Positions 1 through 8,073 of a DNA stretch of 64,000 bases are shown here, piece after piece. The stretch covers positions 62,001 through 126,000 of the forward strand of contig DYIY01000007.1 in the NCBI GenBank assembly GCA_020723405.1. The letters run 5' to 3'. The stretch is from Thiobacillus denitrificans. Its GTDB lineage: Bacteria; Pseudomonadota; Gammaproteobacteria; Burkholderiales; Thiobacillaceae. The notes below the pieces were generated by a model. The model was not told where the DNA came from. It searched no databases and saw only the letters and a program-made list of their open reading frames with translations. Position 1 is the stretch's first letter, and every line of letters begins with the position of its first letter. The position numbers and the translations under genes were made by a program.

Positions 1-191
1 TGTCTTACCGCCGCCTGGCCAGCCTGGAGGAATACGTCCTGGTGGACCAGAACCGGGCCTGGGTGGAGGTGTTCCGCCGCACGGCCGGGGGCTGGACCCA
101 GGACATCTACGAAACCGGCGAGGTGGTGAGCCTGGCCAGCGTGGGGCTGGAGGTGCCCATGGCGGAGCTTTACGCGGATACGGGAATCTGA
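1..191 (+). CDS. Uma2-family (DUF820) protein, 3' end only
   Basis: Only the last 62 codons are present, in the frame starting at base 3 and ending at TGA 189-191; the gene begins upstream of the window. The visible piece (LEEYVLVDQNR, then VSLASVGLEVPMAELY) matches position for position the C-terminal end of the next gene (LEEYVLLAQDR, then IELASVGLSVALDTLY). That makes it a tandem paralogue of a Uma2-family protein. Uma2 proteins have a PD-(D/E)XK nuclease-like fold and are typically found in several copies; their function is not established. The catalytic half lies outside the window. Confidence 0.8.
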   Translation, partial: SYRRLASLEEYVLVDQNRAWVEVFRRTAGGWTQDIYETGEVVSLASVGLEVPMAELYADTGI

Positions 192-247
192 ACCTGACGC
201 TTCATGGGACCAATATGCAGACATTCGTTTCGTCATGTGCATCCATC

Positions 248-808
248 ATGAATCAGCCTGAGTTCAAGACCCCGCTTTCCGTGGAAGCCTACCTGGAGGG
301 CGAACTGCATTCCGAAATGCGCCACGAGTATCTGGCCGGCGAGGTGTATGCCATGACCGGCGCCAGCGCGGCACACAACATCATTGCCGGCAATCTGTTC
401 ACCGCCTTGCACACCCACTTGCGCGGTGGACCCTACCGGGTCTTCATGAGCGACATGAAATTGCGTCTGCGCCATGCCCGGGATGACTACTTCTATTACC
501 CGGACGTGATGGTGGCCTGCCGGCCGGAGGACAACGCCCGCTACTGGCGGGAGCAGCCTAAACTGGTGGTGGAAGTCCTGTCGGACAGCACTGAGCGCAT
601 TGATTCCCGGGAAAAGCTGTTCGCCTATCAGCACATCGAAGCGCTGGAAGAGTATGTGCTGTTGGCCCAGGACCGGCGGGAGGCGACCGTCTATCGAAAG
701 ACGGATGGCTGGAGCGCGACCCGGCGTTACGGCGCGGAGACGATCGAGTTGGCCAGCGTGGGGTTGAGCGTTGCCCTGGATACGTTGTATGAGGGGATCG
801 ACCAGTAA
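248..808 (+). CDS. Uma2-family endonuclease-like protein (DUF820)
   Basis: 186 residues. Residues such as PDVMVAC, followed by LVVEVLSDST and a downstream Lys (SREKLFAY), form the PD-(D/E)XK-like core of Uma2 proteins. I chose the ATG at 248 rather than the one at 215, because family members begin close to the PLSVEAYLEGE segment and the upstream 11 residues are not family-like. It lies 56 bases after the preceding paralogue, so the two are probably a tandem duplication. Family membership is clear. A DNA-cleaving role is inferred from the fold only. Confidence 0.8.
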   Translation: MNQPEFKTPLSVEAYLEGELHSEMRHEYLAGEVYAMTGASAAHNIIAGNLFTALHTHLRGGPYRVFMSDMKLRLRHARDDYFYYPDVMVACRPEDNARYWREQPKLVVEVLSDSTERIDSREKLFAYQHIEALEEYVLLAQDRREATVYRKTDGWSATRRYGAETIELASVGLSVALDTLYEGIDQ

Positions 809-889
809 ACCCGGCTGGACTGGGACCACGGCACGTTGGATGGGGCCCCCGCCTTGACCACGCTGATGGCGAGTTGCCGGGAAAAGGGG

Positions 890-1753
890 CTACGCCGGAT
901 CACCCGCTGTTGAACCGGGCGCCAACTTCGCCAATTTCACCGGCAGATAGTCCCGGGTGGTCTGGTAGCCGGTCTGGTAAAGCGTGAGTTTCTGCTCATG
1001 GCTCATGCGGAACTCCAGGGGCGACATGCCCTCGGTTTCGATGAGCACGGTGTTGAGCCACAGGGCTTCGCTGAGATATTCCCGGGACAGGGTGCTCATG
1101 AAGGTGCGGATGAGCATGAACAGGTAGTCGGCCAGGGGCAGGATGCGCCGCGAGAAGTGGTTGGCGGCGATGCGCTTGTCCCGCAGGCGGAAACAGACCA
1201 CCGGGGTGTGGTCGCCGGCCCAGTCCCGGAACAGGCCATCCTCGGCCAGGATGCTGCCGTCCACCAGGACGTGGTCGCCGTGGTGGTGGAAGGGAAACAG
1301 CAGGGGGATGGAGATGGAATACAGCACCGCCCTGGCCACCGGCAGGTCGGGGGAGGTCTGGCGGTTGAAGGCCACGGGCTGGCCGGACCGCACGTCGGTG
1401 GCCACCACGTGCAGTTCCACGTCCAGATCCCGGAATCTGGCGCCGCCCAGTTCCCCGTCCATCCAGCGCTCGAAGCGCTTGCCGGTGGAGAGGCCGCCGC
1501 GCAGGAACAGGTTGATCAGGGAATAGCCGCGGAACTGGCTGAAGTCCACGTCCCGGAACAGGGCCTGCATGTAGTCGATGTCCTTGCCCACCGCCGCCAG
1601 GGCCGCCACCACGCTGCCGCCCGACACGCCCACCAGATGCCGGTAGCCGATGCCCAGATCCCGCAAAGCGCTCAGCACCCCCACGTGGGCGGGCAGGCGG
1701 GTGCCGCCGCCGGCCAGGACGGGCACGATGCGCTGGGGTACGGTGGTATCCAC
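890..1753 (-). CDS. Patatin-like phospholipase
   Basis: 287 residues. The N-terminus carries the oxyanion-hole motif GGGTRL, followed by the nucleophile elbow GVSGGS (Ser of GXSXG) and later the catalytic Asp in VDGSI. This is the Ser-Asp dyad of bacterial patatins, which hydrolyse acyl esters of phospholipids. No signal peptide is seen. The start is the GTG at 1753, preceded by AGGA about eight bases upstream; the open frame extends far beyond it over miaA, but that part has no homology-like character. The gene is divergent from miaA, with about 105 bases between them. Confidence 0.8.
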   Translation of the reverse strand: MDTTVPQRIVPVLAGGGTRLPAHVGVLSALRDLGIGYRHLVGVSGGSVVAALAAVGKDIDYMQALFRDVDFSQFRGYSLINLFLRGGLSTGKRFERWMDGELGGARFRDLDVELHVVATDVRSGQPVAFNRQTSPDLPVARAVLYSISIPLLFPFHHHGDHVLVDGSILAEDGLFRDWAGDHTPVVCFRLRDKRIAANHFSRRILPLADYLFMLIRTFMSTLSREYLSEALWLNTVLIETEGMSPLEFRMSHEQKLTLYQTGYQTTRDYLPVKLAKLAPGSTAGDPA

Positions 1754-1837
1754 GGTTTGCGTTCCTATTTGTATATGGGCACGGCGCTGCTCTCCCTCCC
1801 GGTCTCCCACCCGCCGGATGGGGGCCGGACTCCGCGC

Positions 1838-1852
1838 ATTATCCAGGATAAT
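1838..1852. promoter_or_regulatory. Short perfect palindrome before miaA
   Basis: ATTATCC-A-GGATAAT is a perfect 15-base inverted repeat ending seven bases before the miaA start codon. Its right arm contains GATAAT, which resembles a -10 hexamer, but no good -35 lies at the right distance. It could be an operator for the divergent lipase/miaA pair or chance. Confidence 0.25.
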
Positions 1853-1858
1853 CCGTCC

Positions 1859-2791
1859 ATGTCCGTACACGCCATCAGCCTCATGGGCCCCACCGCCAGC
1901 GGCAAGACCGATCTGGCCGTCTGGCTGGCCGAGCGATTCCCCCTGGACATCATCAGCGTGGATTCGGCCCTGGTGTACCGGGACATGGACATCGGCACCG
2001 CCAAGCCCGACGCCGCCACCCTGGCCCGGGCACCCCACCGGCTCATCGACCTGCTGCCCCCCACGGAGGCCTATTCCGCCGGGCGCTTCAAGCGGGATGC
2101 GGAAGCCGCCATGGCCGAGATCGCCGGCCAGGGAAGGATTCCCCTGCTGGTCGGCGGCACCATGCTCTACTTCCGGGCCCTGGCGGGCCATCTGGACGAC
2201 CTGCCCCAGGCAGCGCCGGAACTGCGGGCCGAACTGGAAGCGCGCGGCAAGCGGGAAGGCTGGCCCGCCCTCCATGCCCAACTGGCGGGATTGGATCCCG
2301 AAGCGGCGGCCCGCCTCCAACCCAACGACAGCCAGCGCATCCAGCGGGCTCTGGAGTTGTGCCTGACCACCGGCGCCCCTCTGTCCGCCCTGCTGGGCAA
2401 GGGTGAACGGGAAGTCCCCCCCTGGCTGGAGATCGCCCTGTTCCCCCAGGATCGGGCCTGGCTCCACGAACGGATCAACCTCCGCTTCCGCCTGATGCTG
2501 GAGCAGGGCCTGGTGGACGAACTGGAACACCTGCGCCGGAAATACCCCCTGACGCCGGACCTCCCCGCCATGCGCTGCGTAGGCTACCGGCAGGCCTGGC
2601 AGCATCTGGACGGCCAGATCGACCGGGACACCCTCTACGCCCAGGGCGCCGCCGCCACCCGGCAACTGGCCAAACGCCAGCTCACCTGGCTGCGCGGCTG
2701 GGCATCGGCGGAGAAGCTGGACTGCGCGGCGCCGGACCTGGCGGACCGGCTGGCCAGACGCATCGAACAGGCGCTGGGCCGGCCGGGCTGA
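1859..2791 (+). CDS. miaA: tRNA dimethylallyltransferase
   Basis: 310 residues, the usual MiaA length. It transfers the dimethylallyl group of DMAPP to N6 of A37 in tRNAs reading UNN codons. The P-loop GPTASGKT is at residues 10-17, DSALVYRDMDIGTAKP follows at about 40-55 and the HRLIDLL segment next. The C-terminal part has the tRNA-binding segments MRCVGYRQ and TRQLAKRQLTWLR. The start is the ATG at 1859, because the P-loop must lie about ten residues from the N-terminus; the frame is open upstream but without family-like sequence. Confidence 0.95.
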   Translation: MSVHAISLMGPTASGKTDLAVWLAERFPLDIISVDSALVYRDMDIGTAKPDAATLARAPHRLIDLLPPTEAYSAGRFKRDAEAAMAEIAGQGRIPLLVGGTMLYFRALAGHLDDLPQAAPELRAELEARGKREGWPALHAQLAGLDPEAAARLQPNDSQRIQRALELCLTTGAPLSALLGKGEREVPPWLEIALFPQDRAWLHERINLRFRLMLEQGLVDELEHLRRKYPLTPDLPAMRCVGYRQAWQHLDGQIDRDTLYAQGAAATRQLAKRQLTWLRGWASAEKLDCAAPDLADRLARRIEQALGRPG

Positions 2792-2856
2792 GCCCTTCCC
2801 CTGTCGCCCGTCCGGTTCCGATGGGACAATGGCGGCCTTTTCCCGCCGCCCGCCCC

Positions 2857-3696
2857 ATGCTCAGCTACCGCCACGCCTTCCATGCCGGCAACCACGCCGA
2901 CGTGCTCAAGCACTTCGTCCTGGTCTGCCTGTTGCGCCACCTGGCCCAAAAGGACAAGGCCTTCTGGGTGGTGGACACCCACGCGGGGGCCGGCGCCTAT
3001 GGCCTGGACGAAGGCTACGCCACCAAGAACGCCGAATGGGAAGGGGGCATCGCCCGCCTCTGGGAACGGCGGGATCTGCCCCCGGCCCTGGCCGATTACG
3101 TGGATCTGGTGCGCGGCATGAACCCGGCGGGCCGGCCCAGCTTCTATCCCGGCTCGCCCTACATCGCCGCCCAGCTGCTGCGTCCCCAGGACCGGTTGCG
3201 CCTCTATGAAATGCACCCCACCGACGTGGACCTGCTGGGCAAGACCTTCCAGGCCGACAAGCGGATCATCGTCACCCGGGGCGACGGCTTCGCCTCCCTG
3301 AAATCCCTGCTGCCGCCGCCCCCCCGGCGGGCCCTGGTGCTCATGGACCCGTCCTACGAGGACAAGACCGACTACAACCAGGTGGTGACCGCCCTCAAGG
3401 AGGGCATCAAGCGTTTCCCCACCGGCACCTACGCCCTCTGGTACCCGCAACTGGCCCGGCCGGAAGCCCGCCGCCTGCCCGAGCGCCTGCGGGCCCTGCA
3501 CGGCGTGGACTGGCTGGACGTGAGCCTGGCGGTGAAGAAGGCCGCCCCCGGGGAGCCGGGCATGCACGGCAGCGGCATGTTCGTGGTCAACCCGCCCTGG
3601 ACCCTGGCCGACACCCTGCGCCAGTGCCTGCCCGTGCTGGGCCAGGCCCTGGGCGTGGAGGGCCGGGGCGAAACCCGCCTGGAAATTTCAGCCTGA
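2857..3696 (+). CDS. rlmJ: 23S rRNA (adenine-2030-N6)-methyltransferase RlmJ
   Basis: 279 residues, as in the family. It starts MLSYRHAFHAGNHADVLKH, the diagnostic N-terminus of RlmJ, so the internal ATG at 2857 is preferred over 2821. VVDTHAGAGAYGL is the SAM-binding segment. The catalytic D-P-P-Y tetrad of N6-adenine methyltransferases reads DPSY here (LMDPSYEDK). It is 65 bases after miaA on the same strand, and the two tRNA/rRNA modification genes may be co-transcribed. Confidence 0.93.
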   Translation: MLSYRHAFHAGNHADVLKHFVLVCLLRHLAQKDKAFWVVDTHAGAGAYGLDEGYATKNAEWEGGIARLWERRDLPPALADYVDLVRGMNPAGRPSFYPGSPYIAAQLLRPQDRLRLYEMHPTDVDLLGKTFQADKRIIVTRGDGFASLKSLLPPPPRRALVLMDPSYEDKTDYNQVVTALKEGIKRFPTGTYALWYPQLARPEARRLPERLRALHGVDWLDVSLAVKKAAPGEPGMHGSGMFVVNPPWTLADTLRQCLPVLGQALGVEGRGETRLEISA

Positions 3697-3716
3697 CTTC
3701 TGTTACGGAGCCCCCC

Positions 3717-4697
3717 ATGTCCGTTCCCCTGCCCCCCATGCACCACGACCACGGCATCCACACCCTGGACGCGGAATACGTGCGCCCCGGCCTGGCCTCG
3801 GTACATCTCATCGTCCAGAACGGACGGGCCGCCATCATCGACACCGGCACCCACCAGGCGGTGCCCCACGTGCTGTCGGCCCTGGCCGGCCTGGGCCTGG
3901 GCCCGGACGCCCTGGACTACGTCATCGTCACCCACGTGCACCTGGACCACGCCGGGGCGGCGGGGGCCTTCCTGGCCGCCTGTCCCAAGGCCCGGCTGGT
4001 GGTCCATCCCCGGGGGGCCCGGCACATGATCGACCCGGGCAAGCTGGTGGCCGGCTCCGTCGCCGTCTACGGCGAAACCGTCTTCCGGGAACTTTACGGC
4101 GAGATCGTGCCGGTCCCGGCGGACCGGGTCATCGAGGCCGGGGACGGCTTCGAGCTGGATTTCCACGGCCGCACCCTGGTGTTCCTGGACACTCCGGGCC
4201 ACGCCCGGCACCACTTCTGCGTCCTGGACCGGGGCAGCAACAGCCTGTTCACCGGCGACACCTTCGGCATCTCCTACCGGGAATTCGACGTGGCGGGCCG
4301 GCCCTTCGTGTTTCCCACCACCACCCCGGTGCAGTTCGAGCCGGAAGCCCTGCACGCTTCCTTTGACCGGCTGGTGGCCACCGGGGCCCAGGCGGCTTTC
4401 CTCACCCACTACGGTCGGATCACCGGCCTGTCCGACCTGGTGCCGGACCTGCACGCCATGCTGGACGAATTCGTGGCCCTCACCCAGGCCACGGCGGGGG
4501 AAGGCCAGGCCCGGCACCGGGGCCTGGGCGCCGGCATCGAACGGGCCCTGCTGACCCGGTTGCGGGAACACGGTTGCCAACTGGATGACGCCACCTGCCG
4601 GGCCCTGCTGGCCAACGACGTGGAACTCAATGCCCAGGGGCTGCTGGTCTGGTGGGATAAGGTAAAGGAAGGACAGGCCTCCCAGGGGGCCGACTGA
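3717..4697 (+). CDS. Metallo-beta-lactamase-fold hydrolase
   Basis: 326 residues. The metal-binding motif THVHLDH is at about residue 70, followed by a second His in TPGHARHH, the bridging Asp in FTGDTFG and a late His in LTHYGRI. This is the dinuclear site of MBL-fold hydrolases. The approximately 100-residue C-terminal part is helical-looking and not a known nuclease domain. The substrate cannot be read from sequence. The ATG at 3717 follows a purine-rich stretch (acggag) and removes about 30 low-complexity residues. It is 20 bases downstream of rlmJ and convergent with the TolC-type gene. Confidence 0.8.
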   Translation: MSVPLPPMHHDHGIHTLDAEYVRPGLASVHLIVQNGRAAIIDTGTHQAVPHVLSALAGLGLGPDALDYVIVTHVHLDHAGAAGAFLAACPKARLVVHPRGARHMIDPGKLVAGSVAVYGETVFRELYGEIVPVPADRVIEAGDGFELDFHGRTLVFLDTPGHARHHFCVLDRGSNSLFTGDTFGISYREFDVAGRPFVFPTTTPVQFEPEALHASFDRLVATGAQAAFLTHYGRITGLSDLVPDLHAMLDEFVALTQATAGEGQARHRGLGAGIERALLTRLREHGCQLDDATCRALLANDVELNAQGLLVWWDKVKEGQASQGAD

Positions 4698-4715
4698 GCC
4701 AGCCCGGAGCGTGAA

Positions 4716-6038
4716 TCAGGGCGCGGCCGGTTCCCGCAACAAGGCGTCCACGGCCTTCAGATCCTCGGCATCCAGGCTGCCGGCGGCGGCCTTGAGCTGG
4801 AGCCCGGCCAGCAGGGTCTGATAACGAGCGGCAGCCAGGTCCCGGCGGGTGGTGAACACCTGCTGCTGGGCATTCAACACGTCCACCCGGGTGCGCACCC
4901 CTACTTCCAGACCCAGCTTGGTGGATTTCAACTGGGCCTCGCTGGACACCAGGGCCTGTTCCAGCGCCTTCACCTGGGCATCCCCGGAAAGTACACCGAG
5001 GAAACCCTGGCGGGCGTCCAGTCGGGCCTGGCGGCGGGCTTCCTCCAGATCGTGGCGGGCCTTCTCCTGGTTGGCCACGGCCTCCCGGACGGCGGCGGAC
5101 AAGCCGCCCCCCTGGAACAACACCCAGCCGAACTCCAGGCCCAGCACCCCCGAACGGCTGTCGATGGTGGTGGCGCCGGAGCCCACGTTGCGGTTGTCCG
5201 AATAGGTGGCGGCCAGGTCCAGGGTGGGGTGGTGGCCGCCCCGTTGCCGGGCCACTTCCCGGCGGGCCAGTTCCAGGCCGCTCTGGCCCAGGGCCACGGC
5301 CAGGCTGGATTCTTCCGCCTGCCTGAGCCAGGGATCCAGGCTGGCGGGCTCGGGCAGGGGCATGGCAACCTTGTCATCGAGCGTGGCCAGGGCCGGCGCC
5401 TCCCGGTCGATGATCTTTTCCAGGGCCCGCCGCTTCACTTCCAGGTCATTGAGGGCAGCGATTTCCTGGGCGGTGGTCAGGTCGAAGCGGGCCTGGGCCT
5501 CATGGGTGTCGGTGATGGTGGCCGCCCCCACCTCGAAGCTCTTGCGCGCCTGGGCCAGTTGCTCGGCGAAGGCCTTTTTCTGGGCCTGGGCGGTGGCCAG
5601 GGCGTCCTGGGCCAGCAATACGTCGAAATAGGCGGTGGCCACCCGCAACAGCAAATCCTGTTCCGCCACCTTGAATTGCTGGTCGCCCAGCAGGGACTGG
5701 AGCTTGGCCTGCTCGTAGGCCTCCAGGTTCTGCCGACGGTAGAGGGGCTGCACCAGGGCCAGGGAATAGCCGTGGGAGGTGTAGTCGTTGCTGGTGGTGC
5801 TGGTGCGGCTTTCGGTGCGGCGCAGGAAGGCATCCAGGCTCAGGCTGGGCAACAAACCGGCCCGGCCCTGGGGAATCTTCTCCTGGCTGGCCTTCTGGGC
5901 CTCCCGGGCAGCGGCCAGCTTGGCGTCGCTTTCCCGGGCCAGCAGATAGACGTCACCCAGCTTGGCGGCCGGGGCCAGGCCGGGCAGCAGGGTCAGCAGC
6001 AGAGCGGAGAGCAGGGAAAGGGGCAGCGGGCGGGACAT
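4716..6038 (-). CDS. TolC-family outer membrane efflux protein
   Basis: 440 residues with an N-terminal signal peptide (MSRPLPLSLLSALLLTLLPGLAPAA, cleavage after about residue 25). The rest is two repeats of long, Ala/Gln/Leu-rich helices with the repeat-typical NDYTSHGYSLALVQPLY and VLGLEFGWVLFQGG strands, as in TolC-type trimeric channels of type I secretion or efflux. It is the last gene of the pcm-rhodanese-tolC run, only two bases after the rhodanese gene. No inner-membrane partner is nearby, so the exported substrate is unknown. Confidence 0.9.
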   Translation of the reverse strand: MSRPLPLSLLSALLLTLLPGLAPAAKLGDVYLLARESDAKLAAAREAQKASQEKIPQGRAGLLPSLSLDAFLRRTESRTSTTSNDYTSHGYSLALVQPLYRRQNLEAYEQAKLQSLLGDQQFKVAEQDLLLRVATAYFDVLLAQDALATAQAQKKAFAEQLAQARKSFEVGAATITDTHEAQARFDLTTAQEIAALNDLEVKRRALEKIIDREAPALATLDDKVAMPLPEPASLDPWLRQAEESSLAVALGQSGLELARREVARQRGGHHPTLDLAATYSDNRNVGSGATTIDSRSGVLGLEFGWVLFQGGGLSAAVREAVANQEKARHDLEEARRQARLDARQGFLGVLSGDAQVKALEQALVSSEAQLKSTKLGLEVGVRTRVDVLNAQQQVFTTRRDLAAARYQTLLAGLQLKAAAGSLDAEDLKAVDALLREPAAP

Positions 6039-6040
6039 GA

Positions 6041-6364
6041 TCAGTAGGTTGCCATCGTGTGATCCACCACCTTGGCCCAGGCATCCACCCCGCCAGTCAG
6101 GTTGATCACGTTGTTGAAGCCATTGTGTTCCAGAAAACGGGCCACATGGAAACTGCGCACGCCATGGTGGCAGATCACCACCGTTTCCCGTTGCGGATCC
6201 AATAGCCCGATGCTGCCTGGGATGCTGCCCATGGGCAGGAGTTCCGCGCCCTCCAGATGGCAGCGCTCGAATTCCCAGGCCTCCCGCACGTCCAGGAGCA
6301 GGGGCTTGCCGCGCGCCGGATCATCCAGCCAGGCCTTGAGTTCGGCGGGGCTGACGTGGCGCAT
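6041..6364 (-). CDS. Single-domain rhodanese
   Basis: 107 residues, one rhodanese domain. The active-site loop is CHHGVRS with the catalytic Cys at about residue 65, and LLLDVREAWEFE is the conserved first motif. Such proteins carry sulfane sulfur (GlpE/PspE-type thiosulfate or polysulfide sulfurtransferases). Two bases separate it from both neighbours, so it is translationally linked with pcm and the TolC-type gene. The same trio is common in Betaproteobacteria, from my recollection. The physiological sulfur donor is unknown. Confidence 0.88.
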   Translation of the reverse strand: MRHVSPAELKAWLDDPARGKPLLLDVREAWEFERCHLEGAELLPMGSIPGSIGLLDPQRETVVICHHGVRSFHVARFLEHNGFNNVINLTGGVDAWAKVVDHTMATY

Positions 6365-6366
6365 GC

Positions 6367-7020
6367 TCAGAAGCTGAAGCGTTCCGGCTCGAGGGCGTTG
6401 TCCAGGGACTTGACCTTGGTCTCGAACAGGCTGTCGTGGCGGAAAGCGCCGGCCGCTACGCAGGTGACCAGGCGGGCGGACATGATGACCCCCTCGCCGA
6501 TGACGGCGAACAGCCGGCCGCCGGGATTGAGCCTGTGCAGATAGGCCTCGGGCAGCAGGGGGGAGGATCCGGTGAGCACGATGACGTCGAAGGCGCCGTC
6601 ATCGGTCCAGTCCCGGGCCGCGTCGCCCAGGCGGGTCTGGATGTTGGTGTAGCCGTGGGCGTGGAACTTCCTGTCCGCCTCGCTCTTCAGGTCGGCATGG
6701 AGTTCCACGCTGATCACCGCGTTGGCCTGGCTGGCCAGCAGGGCGGTGAAGTAGCCGCTGCCGGTGCCCACTTCCAGCACCCGTTCGTGTCCTTGCACTT
6801 GCAGGGCCTGGAGGGCCCGGGCCTCCACCCGGGGCGGCCACATCTGTTCGCCGTGGCCGAGGGGAATCTCCATGTCCACGAAGGCCAGGGAGCGATACAC
6901 CTGGGGCACGAAGTCCTCCCGCTTCACCTTGGACAAGAGGTCCAGCACCTTGGGATCGAGAACCTCCCAGGGACGGATCTGCTGTTCAACCATGTTGAAG
7001 CGCGCCTGCTCGACATCCAT
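6367..7020 (-). CDS. pcm: Protein-L-isoaspartate O-methyltransferase-like protein
   Basis: 217 residues. MDVEQARFNMVEQQIRPWEV is the N-terminus of the Pcm variant found in Betaproteobacteria. VLEVGTGSGYFTALLA is the SAM-binding motif, and INPGG-like RLNPGGRLFAVIG is motif III. It repairs L-isoaspartyl residues by carboxyl methylation, if functional as its relatives. I chose the ATG at 7020 because a GGGAG lies eight bases upstream; GTG at 7029 and ATG at 7026 are alternatives. It is the first gene of the run with the rhodanese and TolC-type genes. Confidence 0.85.
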   Translation of the reverse strand: MDVEQARFNMVEQQIRPWEVLDPKVLDLLSKVKREDFVPQVYRSLAFVDMEIPLGHGEQMWPPRVEARALQALQVQGHERVLEVGTGSGYFTALLASQANAVISVELHADLKSEADRKFHAHGYTNIQTRLGDAARDWTDDGAFDVIVLTGSSPLLPEAYLHRLNPGGRLFAVIGEGVIMSARLVTCVAAGAFRHDSLFETKVKSLDNALEPERFSF

Positions 7021-7056
7021 GACCATCACTCCCGGCGAATCGAAAACCTGCGGATT

Positions 7057-7947
7057 CTATCCGACTTCGGTGGCCCCCATGGCCGCCAGCAGGGCGGTGG
7101 CGTCGGGGAGTTCGTGGCAGACCTGGATTCCGGGCAGAGGCTTGCAATGGGCCATCCCTCCTCCCCCCGCCCAGATCTGGCAGCCAGCCGGCAGTTGTTC
7201 GCGCAATGCCGTCAATTGGGGGCCGATGCGCCGCCGGGGAAACGCCCGACTGAAAGACAGGGCCAGCACCCGGGCGCCGTGGCGTTCCACGGCCAGAAGG
7301 ATTTCCGGAATGGGCGTGTCCACACCCAGGTTGATGCAGCGGGCATCCTCGGCCCGCAACAGGGCTTCCACCATGAGCAGGCTCAAGCCGTGGCGCTCCT
7401 CGGACAGGGTGGTGAGCAGGATGGTGGGGCCGGTCCCCGGCGGCAGGGCGTCGATGGCCCCGCGCAACAGGCGGCTCATCATTTCCGAATACAGATGCTC
7501 CTCATGGACGCACAGGCGGCCCGCCGCCCAAGCATCCCCCACGGCCCGGGTGAGGGGCTCCAGGAGACCGGTGGTGACGCTGGCCAGGGGCTCCCGGGCC
7601 ATGCGCCGGCGCAGCCAGTCCCGAGCGCCTTCCGCGCCGGGCCGGCGCAGCAGGGTGAGGAAGTCCTCCAGGCCCTCAGCAACCTCCGGCATTTCGGTCC
7701 GGGCCGGCACCTCCAGCCGGGCCAGGGCCTTCACCCCCAGCGGCACCAGCTTGCCGGGCCGGTGGCCCTGATCCATGAGGCGTTTGATGCGGCGCAGGCG
7801 GTCCATGTCCCCCTGGCTGTAAATCCGGTCCCCCTGGGCATCCCGGGCGGGAGCGGGAAAGCCATAGCGCCGCTCCCAGATGCGTAGAGTCTCCCGGCTG
7901 ATGCCGGTGGCTCGTTCGATGAAGGCGATGGGGTACCCGTTGTGCAC
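7057..7947 (-). CDS. MerR-family regulator with B12-binding domain (CarH/LitR type)
   Basis: 296 residues. Residues 1-70 are a MerR winged helix (YPIAFIERATGISRETLRIW, then RIYSQGDMDRL). Residues about 95-165 form a helical cap carrying W-x9-EH (WAAGRLCVHEEH), which in CarH packs over adenosylcobalamin. The remainder is a Rossmann-like domain with E-R-H (LSEERHGLSLLM), where the His is the expected lower Co ligand, and LGVDTPIPEIL. Known relatives are light- and B12-dependent repressors. The last Gly of the usual E-x-H-x-x-G is Ser here. The GTG at 7947 is the start because it places YPIAFIE at the N-terminus. Divergent from the SpeE-like gene. Confidence 0.85.
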   Translation of the reverse strand: MHNGYPIAFIERATGISRETLRIWERRYGFPAPARDAQGDRIYSQGDMDRLRRIKRLMDQGHRPGKLVPLGVKALARLEVPARTEMPEVAEGLEDFLTLLRRPGAEGARDWLRRRMAREPLASVTTGLLEPLTRAVGDAWAAGRLCVHEEHLYSEMMSRLLRGAIDALPPGTGPTILLTTLSEERHGLSLLMVEALLRAEDARCINLGVDTPIPEILLAVERHGARVLALSFSRAFPRRRIGPQLTALREQLPAGCQIWAGGGGMAHCKPLPGIQVCHELPDATALLAAMGATEVG

Positions 7948-7950
7948 GAC

Positions 7951-7961
7951 TGTCCAGGACA
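7951..7961. promoter_or_regulatory. Candidate operator between MerR regulator and SpeE-like gene
   Basis: TGTCC-A-GGACA is a perfect 11-base palindrome just upstream of the regulator's start codon, in the 126-base divergent intergenic region. MerR proteins bind palindromes and this one could serve autoregulation. It is short, so chance is possible. Confidence 0.25.
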
Positions 7962-8073
7962 AACACAGCAACGGGAAGGTTATCTCCCCGGGAAGAAAAA
8001 GCCAAACGAAGGCGCCCGGACACCGGGTTAGAATCCGGCGCCCCCAACCTGTCCCAACCCGCACCCATCTGCC

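Noticed and set aside
890-2665. Long minus-strand frame extending the lipase gene over miaA
   Set aside because: Residues before the GTG at 1753 are Gly/Gln/Val-rich without patatin character and lie antisense to miaA.
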